From contig JAFMIU010000005.1 of NCBI GenBank assembly GCA_017853835.1, positions 1 through 64,000 on the forward strand: a DNA stretch of 64,000 nt. Reading direction: 5' to 3'. Position numbers and translations under genes: made by a program. Positions 8,698 to 17,884 of the stretch are shown here, in pieces. Below the pieces are notes generated by a model, which saw only the letters and a list, made by a program, of their open reading frames with translations, made no database searches and was not told the DNA's origin. The DNA comes from Pirellulales bacterium (lineage in GTDB: Bacteria; Planctomycetota; Planctomycetia; Pirellulales; UBA1268). Each line of letters begins with the position of its first letter. The first letter of the stretch is position 1.

Positions 8698-9720
8698 ATG
8701 CCCCTTCTCACCCTGATCATTCTTGGCATCGGCGTTCTCGCCCTCGTGGTGATCTTCGCCGTGCTGGCACGGTATCTCCGACTCTGGGTGCAGTCGGTGG
8801 CGTCGCGAGCGGGCATCGGCCTGTTCGATCTGGTCGCGATGAGCTTCAAGAAGATCAATCCCGCCGTGATCGTGCGAAGCAAGATCATGGCGGTGCAGGC
8901 GGGCCTGGGCGATGCCAGCGGCGTCACGGGGCAGGCGCTCGAGGCCCATTATCTCGCCGGTGGCCGCGTGCCCTTGGTGGTGCAGGCCCTCATCGCGGCC
9001 AACAAGGCAGGCATCCATGAACTCGACTTCAAGCGGGCTGCCGCGATCGATCTCGCGGGTCGCGACGTGCGCGAGGCGGTGCAGACGAGCGTCTACCCCA
9101 AGGTGATCGACTGCCCGGGACGAAACAGCGGCCGGGAGTCTCTCGATGCGGTCGCCAAGAACGGCATCCAGCTGAAGGTGAAGGCTCGGGTGACGGTGCG
9201 AACCAATCTCTACCAGCTCATCGGTGGAGCCACGGAAGAAACGATCATCGCCCGTGTCGGCGAGGGCATCGTGTCGGCCATCGGTTCGGCGGAACGCCAC
9301 AGTGACGTGCTGGAGAATCCCGACGTGATCTCCAAGACCGTGCTGGCCCGTCGACTCGATTCCAACACGGCCTTCGAGATCGTGTCGATCGACATCGCCG
9401 ACATCGACGTGGGCGCCAACATCGGCGCACGGCTCCAGGCCGATCAGGCGGAAGCCGACACCCGCGTCGCCCGTGCCAATGCCGAAGGCCGTCGGGCCAT
9501 GGCGGTGGCGCGAGAGCAGGAGATGATCGCCAGCATCGAGGAAAGCAGGGCGTCACTCGTCGAAGCGGAGGCCGAGGTGCCCAAGGCCGTCGCCGATTCG
9601 CTCGGTTCGGGCCAGCTCGGCATCTTCGACTACTACAAGCTCAAAAACCTCCAGGCTGACACCGACATGCGTCGCTCGATCGCGTCCTCGTCGCCGACGA
9701 CGGTGGCGGCGGCGCCGTGA
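8698..9720 (+). CDS. floA: Flotillin-like protein FloA
   Basis: The 340-aa product matches FloA: one N-terminal membrane helix (about 2-25), an SPFH-like domain and a C-terminal coiled region rich in Ala/Glu. Family-typical segments include the early [33 protein letters not shown] and [15 protein letters not shown]. FloA scaffolds functional membrane microdomains. I chose the ATG at 8698, where the membrane helix begins, with CGGAG 7 nt upstream; the frame is open 48 bases further. The pairing with NfeD proteins is the classic floA-nfeD arrangement. Confidence 0.93.
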   Translation: MPLLTLIILGIGVLALVVIFAVLARYLRLWVQSVASRAGIGLFDLVAMSFKKINPAVIVRSKIMAVQAGLGDASGVTGQALEAHYLAGGRVPLVVQALIAANKAGIHELDFKRAAAIDLAGRDVREAVQTSVYPKVIDCPGRNSGRESLDAVAKNGIQLKVKARVTVRTNLYQLIGGATEETIIARVGEGIVSAIGSAERHSDVLENPDVISKTVLARRLDSNTAFEIVSIDIADIDVGANIGARLQADQAEADTRVARANAEGRRAMAVAREQEMIASIEESRASLVEAEAEVPKAVADSLGSGQLGIFDYYKLKNLQADTDMRRSIASSSPTTVAAAP

Positions 9721-10346
9721 CGATCCCCGGAAGCCTCGCCGTGCACGTCATCCCGCTTCTTGCCGCCCGCATCGACTGGATCGAAGGACTGATCCCGTTC
9801 CTGTTTGTGGCGTTCTGGATCATCTCCCAGGTGATCAATGTCGTGCGACGCATGGCCAACGGCATGCCACGGCCGCCCCGCGACGGCGGTGCTCGTCCGC
9901 CGCGTCCAGCCGCGGCCGACGGAGACCCTCGGGTCGATCTCCAGCGTCAGATCGAGGAGTTTCTCCGGCAGACCCGTCCTGGTGAGCAGCGGCCCAAGGC
10001 CCCGCCGCCCCTTCCGGCGACTCCATCACCGGTGCGGAATCGGAAGGATCGCCTGCGACCACGGAGTGAGCCGGCGGCTGTGGTGACGAAGACGCCGCGA
10101 TTGGCCGATCGGCATCTGCATCCGTGGGGCGAGGCGGGAGATGACGTGTCGGAGCACGTGCGCGATGCGTTTGCACACGATCTTCGCCATCTGTCGACAG
10201 CATCAGGGCAAGCCGTTCCTGACGAGCGGCCTCCCGCCCAGTCGATCGTCGATGGCCTCACCGCATCCCTGCGCGATCCCGCGAGCCTTCGTCGACTCGT
10301 GGTGATGCGCGAGATTCTCGACCGTCCGGTCGATCGGTGGGAGTAG
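9717..10346 (+). CDS. Proline/arginine-rich protein with one N-terminal membrane helix
   Basis: This 209-aa protein starts at a GTG overlapping the floA stop (GTGA). One hydrophobic helix lies at about 20-42, followed by a Pro/Arg-rich linker and a predicted cytosolic part. I recognise no domain. The GTG start is inferred from the overlap. By position it is the last gene of the NfeD/FloA operon and may be an accessory of the same membrane complex. Confidence 0.7.
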   Translation: MTIPGSLAVHVIPLLAARIDWIEGLIPFLFVAFWIISQVINVVRRMANGMPRPPRDGGARPPRPAAADGDPRVDLQRQIEEFLRQTRPGEQRPKAPPPLPATPSPVRNRKDRLRPRSEPAAVVTKTPRLADRHLHPWGEAGDDVSEHVRDAFAHDLRHLSTASGQAVPDERPPAQSIVDGLTASLRDPASLRRLVVMREILDRPVDRWE

Positions 10347-10504
10347 GGCTCGCGGGGTCGATGCTGTCGTGCCCTGCTGGCGCCCTCCGGCCGGACCTCC
10401 CGTTCGTCGCAGGTTTCCCTGGCTGCCCAGCCGGAAAAGGCGATCCCCTCGAACGGGTGGATTTTGGCGGCCTGGAGCGGTTTTTTTTCCGAGGGTGCCG
10501 GGCA

Positions 10505-10510
10505 TAGAAT
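10505..10510 (+). promoter_or_regulatory. Candidate -10 element (TAGAAT) of the SH3 gene
   Basis: TAGAAT is followed by TCGAGG, like the -10 before the NfeD gene. The expected -35 position falls in a run of eight T (10481-10488) and is only a weak match. The 307-bp gap 10347-10653 holds this element, the T run and the hairpin at 10581-10619, and no gene. Confidence 0.45.
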
Positions 10511-10580
10511 TCGAGGCTTGAGCAGCCACGCCCACTGGTCTACAAGGGGTGCGGCAGGGCTGCCTCGGTGGTCCGAACGC

Positions 10581-10619
10581 AGCGCGTAGACGAGGACGCC
10601 CAAGCCTCGTCTACGCGCT
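10581..10619 (+). other. Perfect 15-bp inverted repeat in the leader of the SH3 gene
   Basis: The left arm (10581-10595, AGCGCGTAGACGAGG) and right arm (10605-10619) are perfectly complementary with a 9-nt loop. The hairpin lies between the candidate promoter at 10505 and the start codon at 10654, so it would be in the 5' untranslated region. No T tract follows, which argues against a simple terminator. It could be an attenuator, an mRNA stabiliser or a dyad operator. Confidence 0.8.
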
Positions 10620-10653
10620 TGTTTCGCAGGGACCCCGGAGCCAGTGTCCACGG

Positions 10654-12090
10654 ATGGATGCGGCACGCTTATCGTTGTTGCGATGCACCGTGCTGGTGCT
10701 TGCCTGCCTCGCGGCCGTGCTCGGCGATGCGTCGGCGATGGAAGATGACGGCCTGCCTGTCACGGTCGCGGTGTCGGCGAATCACACATACCTTCGCTGC
10801 GGGCCGGGCGACGACTTCTACCCGACCGAACGACTCACCGCAGGTGACGAGGTGGAAGTGTGGGCGATCGACGAGGCGGGCTACTGCGCCGTGCGTCCGG
10901 TGAGAGGAAGTTTCAGTTGGGTGCGAGCCCGTGATGTCCAGCGGGAGTCGGCCCTGCGGCCGCCCGGGTCCGAGCACGAGCGCGACGGTGGCGTGATCGT
11001 CACGGATGGCGCCGTGGCGCGAGTCGGATCCCAGATCAACGATCTCCGGCACGTCACGCAGGTGGCGCTGGAAGCGGGCGAACGGGTCGCCGTGATCGAG
11101 CACGTCACGATCGCCGAGGGTCGGCATGCCGGCGAGTGGCTTCGCATCCAACCACCGGCCGGAGAGTTTCGATGGGCCCGAGGGGAGGATCTGCTGTTGC
11201 CTCCGCATCTGGCGCCGTCACTGCCGATGACACGTGGCGAGGATGCCGCCGGCCTCGCGGCGGCTGGTGAGGCGATCGATGCGATTCGCAACGCCGGCGA
11301 GGCGGTTACGCAGGCGGTCGCCGAGATCGAGGTGCCGCCACCCCCCGCCGAGTCGTCGGGGGGCATGACGCGACTGCTCTCAGGCTGGCTTCCCAGAGGC
11401 ACGAACGTGTTTGATCGTACGCCCTCCGTGCCTCCGCCGGCGGTCAGCGCCGGCGCCAATGCCGCATCGGGCGATGAACTTGCCGACATCGACCTGGCCC
11501 TGTCCCTGGCCGTCACCGGGCCGAGCGACACGTGGAACCTCGCCCCGCTTCGTGATCGGCTCCGAGTGGCATCCACGCGGGCCACGGCCCAATCGGAGCG
11601 GACGCGGGCGCAGGCCATCGATGCACGGCTCGCACGATTCGAGGAGATTCAGTCGCGGCAACGCGGCCTGACGGCGGGCGGTCCGAAGGAGCCCGAATCG
11701 CTTCGGCTCGGCGGGATGTGGTCGAGCCTCTCGGCGATCGGGTCACGTCCCGTTCGTCCAGGTGTGCTTCCAGGCGGTCAGCCGGCCGGTGGCCAGGCAG
11801 GATGGACGCCACCGGATCAGATCGAGACGACCGGGCGACTGGCGACGGTCATCTCCCGCCGCCCCGATGCGCCGCGGTGGGCCGTCGTCGATGGCGGCAA
11901 CAACGTGCTCGCCTTCGTCACCCCTCAGCCTGGGATCGATCTCGGACCGTTGGTGGGCCAGCAGGTGACGGTCCGCGGGGCCCGCGGGTACATGCCCGAA
12001 TACAAGCGACCCTACGTGGTCGCCACCGAAGCCAGGCCGCGGATGGCGAACGTGCCGCCGAGTTCGACTCGCAGCGACACGACGCAGTGA
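10654..12090 (+). CDS. Secreted protein with two bacterial SH3-like domains
   Basis: The 478-aa protein has a signal peptide (about 1-25, ending ...DASA). Two SH3b-like repeats follow, at about 30-95 and 105-185, each with a closing Trp-Val/Trp-Ala strand (FSWVRARDV, FRWARGEDLL). The second half contains a helical segment and a C-terminal OB-like strand region (GRLATVISRRPDAPRWAVVD). SH3b domains usually bind peptidoglycan or peptides in the envelope. I chose the ATG at 10654 because GGAG lies at 10637-10640 and it is directly followed by the signal peptide. Confidence 0.82.
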   Translation: MDAARLSLLRCTVLVLACLAAVLGDASAMEDDGLPVTVAVSANHTYLRCGPGDDFYPTERLTAGDEVEVWAIDEAGYCAVRPVRGSFSWVRARDVQRESALRPPGSEHERDGGVIVTDGAVARVGSQINDLRHVTQVALEAGERVAVIEHVTIAEGRHAGEWLRIQPPAGEFRWARGEDLLLPPHLAPSLPMTRGEDAAGLAAAGEAIDAIRNAGEAVTQAVAEIEVPPPPAESSGGMTRLLSGWLPRGTNVFDRTPSVPPPAVSAGANAASGDELADIDLALSLAVTGPSDTWNLAPLRDRLRVASTRATAQSERTRAQAIDARLARFEEIQSRQRGLTAGGPKEPESLRLGGMWSSLSAIGSRPVRPGVLPGGQPAGGQAGWTPPDQIETTGRLATVISRRPDAPRWAVVDGGNNVLAFVTPQPGIDLGPLVGQQVTVRGARGYMPEYKRPYVVATEARPRMANVPPSSTRSDTTQ

Positions 12091-12094
12091 GGCG

Positions 12095-13021
12095 TCAGCG
12101 TCGCTCGTGGATGTCGAGCTGATCGACGGTCATCCAGCGTGCGGCCAGATCCATCTGCACGTCGTCGGTGATCGAGGCGTGCGTCATGCCGGGTGACGAC
12201 CGCCGTCCACTGGCCAGTGCCACGAGCGTGGCACGGTCTTCCGGCGAGGTACGCGCCATCCGATCGGCGATACCGGCGACGGCCGCCGGATGGCGCTCGG
12301 CGGCGGCGGCAAACTGCGTGACGAACAGGCTGATCTCGTGCAGGTTGGCCGCCGCAGACCGAACGATGAGCGGCTGGAGTGTGCGGGTCACGATCTCGAG
12401 CCCCATGCCGTCGACATCGAGAAAGGCGTCGATGGTGACATGCTGCCTGGGGCGTCCGGCGGTGGTCGCCGGTGCGCTGTCATACCGCACCACCACGAGG
12501 CAGGAGCCCGAAAGCTGCTTGGGCGAGAGCGGGCCGTCGTAGGCACCGCGGCCGTGAAAGACGAACAGCCCGCCCGTGGCCGTCCGCTCACGATGGAGCA
12601 GGCGGACGGCCCCGACGGTGCCATATCCGTCGGAAAGCCTCCAGCGACCGGGCCCGGATGGATCGAGTTCCAGACGGCTGATACCCAACACCCTCCAGAC
12701 ATCGACCAGGGTCTGGGGCTTGGAGAGGATGAAGTCGAGCAGGGCTGCGTCGCAGGTCATCGTTGCCGTTGGCAGACGACGGCAGAGCGTGGTGTTGGCG
12801 ACCGCCTGTTCGGCGATCCGTCGTTCATCGACGCCCATTCGCTCGAGCGGAAGCGACGCCGCTGCACGCTGGCGTGTTTCACGGCTCGATGAACCCGACT
12901 CGGAAGAGACTGCGGCCACGCCGCGAGTCATACGAGGCTCGCCAGCGGCGCGTGCCGCCCCATGGAGCCCGGGCAGGCATGCCAGCCCAAGGCAGACGAG
13001 CGCCTGAAAGCGCAATGACAT
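12095..13021 (-). CDS. Secreted protein of unknown function
   Basis: The 308-aa product begins with a signal peptide (MSLRFQALVCLGLACLPG...). The ATG at 13021 is preceded by a purine-rich AAGGGGGGGG, a strong ribosome-binding site, and I preferred it to a start 33 bases upstream. The mature part has alternating strands and helices. A central conserved-looking segment around HVTIDAFLDVDGMGLEIV is followed by a helical C-terminus. No motif identifies an enzyme. It is convergent with the SH3 protein, only 4 nt apart. Confidence 0.75.
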   Translation of the reverse strand: MSLRFQALVCLGLACLPGLHGAARAAGEPRMTRGVAAVSSESGSSSRETRQRAAASLPLERMGVDERRIAEQAVANTTLCRRLPTATMTCDAALLDFILSKPQTLVDVWRVLGISRLELDPSGPGRWRLSDGYGTVGAVRLLHRERTATGGLFVFHGRGAYDGPLSPKQLSGSCLVVVRYDSAPATTAGRPRQHVTIDAFLDVDGMGLEIVTRTLQPLIVRSAAANLHEISLFVTQFAAAAERHPAAVAGIADRMARTSPEDRATLVALASGRRSSPGMTHASITDDVQMDLAARWMTVDQLDIHERR

Positions 13022-13264
13022 CGGACCCCCCCTTGCAATGCCCTCCCACGACACCGCGAACGGTGCCGCCTGGGAAGGATTTTCGGACTCGTCGGGGGGC
13101 GGGGAACAGTGTTTTCACAGGGGTTTTTCGTCGGTTTTCCTCAACGCCCCAGTTTGCCGGGCTGCACGTGGAGTGGGCCTTGGCCGGTTCACGCAGGTTC
13201 CCTACCATCCCGCCCCCGTCCGGCGGCCGTCCCGCCGATGGGTTTCTCTCTGGACCGCCGCGAC

Positions 13265-16051
13265 ATGGCCCGCCCCGACGACGAAGCAGACTCCGGGCGT
13301 CGGCCTGCCGATGCCGGCCATCGCCGCGTGAGTGTGCTGGGACGGTGTCTTGTCACCTGGACCCATGTGTGCCTCCGGCAGCCGTTTGCGGTGGTCGTGG
13401 TGGCGGTGCTGACCGCGGTGGCCTCGGGCGTGTGGACAGCCGGCCACCTCGGCTACAAGGTCAGCCGTTCCGATCTGGTCGATCCCAAGAGCGAATACAA
13501 CAAGCTGTGGATCGACTACATCCGCGAGTTCGGCGAGGACGACGACGCCGTCATCGTCGTGGAAGGGGAGTCGCGTGAGCAGGTGATCGCCGTGCTCGAA
13601 GAGGTGTCCCGGGAGGCCGCCCGCGAACAGACCCTCTTCCGGTCGGTCCTGCACGAGGTGGATCTTTCGAAGATCCGCGCCAAGGGCCTGCACTACCTCT
13701 CCGCCGATGACCTGGCGGCCATCGATCGATTCATCGAGCGGACGCAGCCGGTTCTCGACGGCGGGTGGGCGCAGCTCAAGGTCGGCACCATGGTGGCCGG
13801 ACTCGCGAGCCACATGGTGGCCGGTCCCTCCCAGGCCGACACGGGCGAGGAGCCTGCCACGGCATCGCTCGAGCGGTATGTGGAGAGCCTTGTGGCCGGG
13901 CTCGAGGCAACGCCGACGGGCGACCTCCATCCTGGCGACTACATCTCACCATGGCCTGGCATGCCCGAGTCGCTTTCGACGCTGCGCGACCTTTCGAGCG
14001 AGCACCTGCTCGCCAAGAACGGCAAGCTCGGATTCGTGCTGCTGCGGCTCACGAAGGAGAAAGGCGGCTTCGCGGGCGCATCGGCCGCCACCGATGAACT
14101 CCGTCGCATCCTTGCCCGAATCACCGATCGCCATCCGGGCATTTCGGTCGGCCTGACCGGCCTGCCGGTGATGGAAGACGATGAAATGCGGTCGAGCAAA
14201 AACTCGATGATCTGGGCGAGCGGGCTTTCGCTGGCGACGGTGGTGCTCGTGATCATCGCCGGGTTTGGCGGCGTGCGGCACGCCCTGATGGCCAACGGCG
14301 TGCTCGTGATCGGCATGGCCTGGGCCTTCGCCTGGGCCGCCGTCAGCGTCGGCCATCTGAACATCCTCAGCGTGACCTTCGCGGTGACGATGATCGGGGT
14401 GGGAATCGACTACGGCACCTACTACATCGGCCGGTATCTCGAGCAGCGTCGGCGGGGCATGGAATGCGACGAGGCCCTCCTCGAAACGAGCGGGGTCGTC
14501 GGGCCCGGCATCCTCACGGGCGCGATCACCACGGCCGTCGCGTTTTTTGCTGCGGCCCTGACCAGCTTCGTGGGCGTGGCCGAACTGGGCATGATTGCCG
14601 GCGGTGGAATCCTTCTGTGCTGCCTCGCCGAACTCTTCGTGCTCCCGGCGGTCATCGCGATCGTCGATCGCAGCGTCCTCGGCCGACGGATTCCCGAGCC
14701 GGTGCCGGTACACGCGTGGCTCGCTCCCGTGTTTCGGCACCCACGCGTGGTGCTTCTCGCCGGCACGGCCTGCACCATGGCGATGGCCGGCGGGCTCCAC
14801 GAACTCCGCTACGATCACAATCTTCTGAACCTCCAAGCCGAGGGGCTCGAGAGCGTCGCCGTCGAAAAGAAGCTTCTCGAAGAGTGCGACCAGAGCGTCT
14901 GGTACGCCCTCTCGATCGCCGATTCCCGGGAGCAGCTCCTCGAGCGGAAGGAAAAGCTCGTGGCGTTGCCCGGCGTCGAGCGGGTCGACGAGATTGCGTC
15001 ACTGCTTCCGGTGGACGAGGCGGTCAAGCAGCCGATCATCGAGCGGATTCGAGGCCGGCTGGCGACCCTGCCGGAACGTCCTCCCCAGATCCCGATCGAC
15101 CGACTCGACTCCCTGGGTGAGACCCTTGCCTGGGCCCAGACGGAAGCCGGCAAGCAGCCGGGTGGTCTTCGAACCGCATGGCATCTGGAGCGGGCACGCG
15201 ACAGCCTTCGACGCAAGGGGCCGGAGGAGTGCTACCGCTCGCTCGCGATGTTTCAGCAACGGTCCGCGGGCGATCTTCTCAGCCGCCTGCATGCGCTCGC
15301 GGCGGTCGCCGATCCTGCCCCCCCCGCACTCGACGATCTGCCGTCGAGCCTGGTGGAGCGGTTCGTGGGATCGAGCGGCCGGCACCTTCTCAAGATCTAC
15401 GGCCGCGGCGATATCTGGAACTTCGAGGCGCTCGAGAAGTTCGTGCGCGACGTGCGAACCGTCGATCCGCGGGTCACGGGCAATCCGGTGCAGGCCTACG
15501 AAGGCTCACTCGAGATGAAGCGGAGCTACGAGCAGGCTGGTCTCTACGCGCTCATCGTGATCCTCGGAGTGTTGTGGCTCGACTTCGGCTCGCTGCGGCA
15601 TTCGCTTCTGGCGGCGATGCCGCTCGCGATCGGCATGCTGCAGACCCTCGGATTGATGGGTCTGGTGGGGATCGACCTCAACCCGGCGAACCTCATCGGC
15701 ATTCCCCTCATCTTCGGCATCGCCGTCGATTACGGCGTGCACATCGTGCACGACGCCCTGGAAAGACCGGGCCCATACCGGATCAGCGCCTCCACCGCCA
15801 ACTCCGTGCTGGTCGATGCCTTGACGACGATTCTCGGCTTCGGCGCGCTGATGGTGGCGAGCCACCGGGGCCTCGAGAGCCTGGGCAGGCTCCTGACGCT
15901 GGGTGTGACGACCTGCACGCTGACGTCGCTGGTGCTCCTGCCGGCGCTGCTGGCGCTGATGCACCGAAAGCAGCCGATCGCCCTGGCGGTGGTGGGGGAT
16001 GACGACGGGTCCCCGGAGACCGAACCGGAGAGCCTGCGACGGGCCGCCTGA
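13265..16051 (+). CDS. MMPL/RND-family membrane transporter (HpnN-like)
   Basis: The roughly 928-aa protein has the duplicated RND plan. A first helix near residue 35 is followed by a large periplasmic loop, six helices with the motif IGVGIDYGTYYIGRYLE, a second periplasmic loop, then six helices with FGIAVDYGVHIVHDALE. Large loops, absence of OEP/MFP partners and overall shape place it with MMPL proteins, which move lipids such as hopanoids to the outer membrane. The cargo here is not evident. An alternative start is ATG 13238. No Shine-Dalgarno supports either; a TACCAT box at 13202-13207 may be the -10. Confidence 0.88.
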   Translation: MARPDDEADSGRRPADAGHRRVSVLGRCLVTWTHVCLRQPFAVVVVAVLTAVASGVWTAGHLGYKVSRSDLVDPKSEYNKLWIDYIREFGEDDDAVIVVEGESREQVIAVLEEVSREAAREQTLFRSVLHEVDLSKIRAKGLHYLSADDLAAIDRFIERTQPVLDGGWAQLKVGTMVAGLASHMVAGPSQADTGEEPATASLERYVESLVAGLEATPTGDLHPGDYISPWPGMPESLSTLRDLSSEHLLAKNGKLGFVLLRLTKEKGGFAGASAATDELRRILARITDRHPGISVGLTGLPVMEDDEMRSSKNSMIWASGLSLATVVLVIIAGFGGVRHALMANGVLVIGMAWAFAWAAVSVGHLNILSVTFAVTMIGVGIDYGTYYIGRYLEQRRRGMECDEALLETSGVVGPGILTGAITTAVAFFAAALTSFVGVAELGMIAGGGILLCCLAELFVLPAVIAIVDRSVLGRRIPEPVPVHAWLAPVFRHPRVVLLAGTACTMAMAGGLHELRYDHNLLNLQAEGLESVAVEKKLLEECDQSVWYALSIADSREQLLERKEKLVALPGVERVDEIASLLPVDEAVKQPIIERIRGRLATLPERPPQIPIDRLDSLGETLAWAQTEAGKQPGGLRTAWHLERARDSLRRKGPEECYRSLAMFQQRSAGDLLSRLHALAAVADPAPPALDDLPSSLVERFVGSSGRHLLKIYGRGDIWNFEALEKFVRDVRTVDPRVTGNPVQAYEGSLEMKRSYEQAGLYALIVILGVLWLDFGSLRHSLLAAMPLAIGMLQTLGLMGLVGIDLNPANLIGIPLIFGIAVDYGVHIVHDALERPGPYRISASTANSVLVDALTTILGFGALMVASHRGLESLGRLLTLGVTTCTLTSLVLLPALLALMHRKQPIALAVVGDDDGSPETEPESLRRAA

Positions 16052-16131
16052 GGCGTTCCTCGGCCCCGACCGCCATTGTGCCCGACCGTGGCGGCGCGGT
16101 ACTTCCCCATTCACCCCCAACGAGGTCCGCC

Positions 16132-16776
16132 ATGCACGTCCTTCATCGCATCGTTTTTGCCGCCGCAGTCACCACGGCCATGGTCGTCCCCGGCGCCGCC
16201 TGGGGGGCGGAGCGGGTGGTCAACGTGGCCCTTGAAGACCAGTTCCGGAATCGGCATGAGACGCTTCGCTATCGCGGCGATGTGGTGGTGCTCGTCTACG
16301 CCGGACGGCATGGAGCCGAAGCGGCGATCGAAACGGGCCGACGCCTCCATTGCCACTTTCATCCGTCAGCAGCGGCGGCCAGCGCCTCGGAATGGTCGCG
16401 ACAGCCGGTGGTGGGGCCGGCCGGATGGCCCGCCGCGATCGCGCCGCCGGATGTCCACGTGATTCCCGTGGCGTGCCTGCCGGAGGTGCCGAAATCCCTT
16501 CACGCCGTCGTGCGGTCACGGTTTCGCAAGGAGTCGCCTCAGTTGCAGGTGTGGCTCGACTTCGACGATCTCATGGGGCAGAAGTTTGGCATCTCGCCCG
16601 ACGAGCCCAATGTGCTGCTCCTCGACACGGCAGGCTGCCAACAGGGAACGCTGTCGGGCCATCTCGACGAGCGACGATTCGCCGAGGTGGTGCAGGCGGT
16701 CGATGGCCTGCGGCAGGCATCGCTCCAGGAGCGGTCGGCGATGATTCCCGTCGGCGCCACGACGGTCGTTCGCTGA
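16132..16776 (+). CDS. Secreted thioredoxin-fold-like protein without a CxxC motif
   Basis: This 214-aa protein has a signal peptide (about 1-24, ending AAWGAE), with GAGG upstream of the ATG. The core shows a thioredoxin-like order of strands and helices: a DQFRNRHETLRYRGDVVVLVY start, a VHVIPVACLPEVPK strand and a late NVLLLDTAGCQQGTL strand. There is no CxxC at the usual site (YAGRHGAE), so a redox role is unlikely. It follows the MMPL transporter by 80 nt and may be its periplasmic accessory, which is inference. Confidence 0.62.
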   Translation: MHVLHRIVFAAAVTTAMVVPGAAWGAERVVNVALEDQFRNRHETLRYRGDVVVLVYAGRHGAEAAIETGRRLHCHFHPSAAAASASEWSRQPVVGPAGWPAAIAPPDVHVIPVACLPEVPKSLHAVVRSRFRKESPQLQVWLDFDDLMGQKFGISPDEPNVLLLDTAGCQQGTLSGHLDERRFAEVVQAVDGLRQASLQERSAMIPVGATTVVR

Positions 16777-16783
16777 CGGTCGA

Positions 16784-17674
16784 TCAGGATCGCTGCCGCT
16801 CCTTCAGTCGCCGGCTGGCACGGGTGAGAGTTTCCCGTTCCGCGGCTGTCAGGCTTGATTCCCCCCCGCGGCTGATTTTTTCGAGAATGCGATCGACCTC
16901 GGCGTCGAGCTGGGGATCGTCACCGGGACGCGGCGCGTGTTCGCCATCGGGGTGAAACACCCGCATGCGAGGCGGACGGGTGAACCACCGCCGCGGCGCC
17001 TCGAACACGTCCTCCAGGCTCCAGCCGCGCCATGCGTAGAGCACGCCAAACGCGGCACCACCGAGATGGGCCAGGTGCGCCACGTTGCTGCGATGGTCTC
17101 CCATGCCGCCGATGTCGGAGGCAAGGTAGAGCAGTCCGAGCGCCCACGCCGGCACCGGAAACACGCCATAGATCATCACGGTCTGCCGGGGGAAGTACCA
17201 GATGAACGTGGCGAGCACCGCCATCACGCCGCCGCTGGCGCCGATCAAGGGGCCACCCACGCTTCCAGGATGACTGAATCGCTCGCCGACCACCCAGATC
17301 AGTCCGGCGAACACGATCGACGCGGCATAGAACCGGAGGAACTCCGCCCGTCCGAGGTGCGCCTCCAGCACGCGACCGAAGAACCAGAGCGTGAGCATGT
17401 TGTAGATCAGATGCCAAGGCGATGTCGGGTCGTGCAGGAACCCGTAGGTCAGCAGCGACCAGAACCGCCAGGGCTGGCGAGGAAGGTCTTCTGGCAGGCA
17501 GAAAATGTCGTTGAGCGAGAATCTCGGGATGAGACCGGCGAACAGATTCCCGGCAAAGATGAAGTCGGCGAGCCAGACGCCGACCGTGAACACGATGATC
17601 GCGTTGACACCCGTCCATTCCGGTGCGAAAGGGCTTCGCCGCTCTGCGTAGTAGCCGCGGTCTTGATAGCCCAT
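16784..17674 (-). CDS. Rhomboid-family intramembrane serine protease
   Basis: The 296-aa protein has the six-helix rhomboid core. The nucleophile motif is GASGG (Ser147), the catalytic His is His203 in AHLAHLGG, and the H-xxx-N element HLIYN (His88, Asn92) forms the oxyanion site. All residues needed for cleavage of transmembrane helices are present. A cytosolic C-terminal tail (about 225-296), charged and helical, is an addition to the basic form. The gene is convergent with the thioredoxin-like gene (7-nt gap). Substrates are unknown. Confidence 0.94.
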   Translation of the reverse strand: MGYQDRGYYAERRSPFAPEWTGVNAIIVFTVGVWLADFIFAGNLFAGLIPRFSLNDIFCLPEDLPRQPWRFWSLLTYGFLHDPTSPWHLIYNMLTLWFFGRVLEAHLGRAEFLRFYAASIVFAGLIWVVGERFSHPGSVGGPLIGASGGVMAVLATFIWYFPRQTVMIYGVFPVPAWALGLLYLASDIGGMGDHRSNVAHLAHLGGAAFGVLYAWRGWSLEDVFEAPRRWFTRPPRMRVFHPDGEHAPRPGDDPQLDAEVDRILEKISRGGESSLTAAERETLTRASRRLKERQRS

Positions 17675-17884
17675 CGAAGGTGTGCCGCCCGGTGGCGGAT
17701 CCAGAAGGAGAGGCGGCCAACGCCTCGTGACGGCATCCTACGACCGGGGTGCCGCCGGCCGCAACGCGCCGGGGCGTGGCGTCACGGCCGCCCGTCCATG
17801 TGATACGCTTCCAGCCAGCCCACATGGTGCAGCGTTGGCGCGAGCCGGCCACCGTGGGCGATGGGCGAGGAGGATGGCGACGCG

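Noticed and set aside
10481..10488. Run of eight T as a terminator of the floA operon
   Set aside because: No stable GC-rich stem directly precedes it, so it is not a standard intrinsic terminator.
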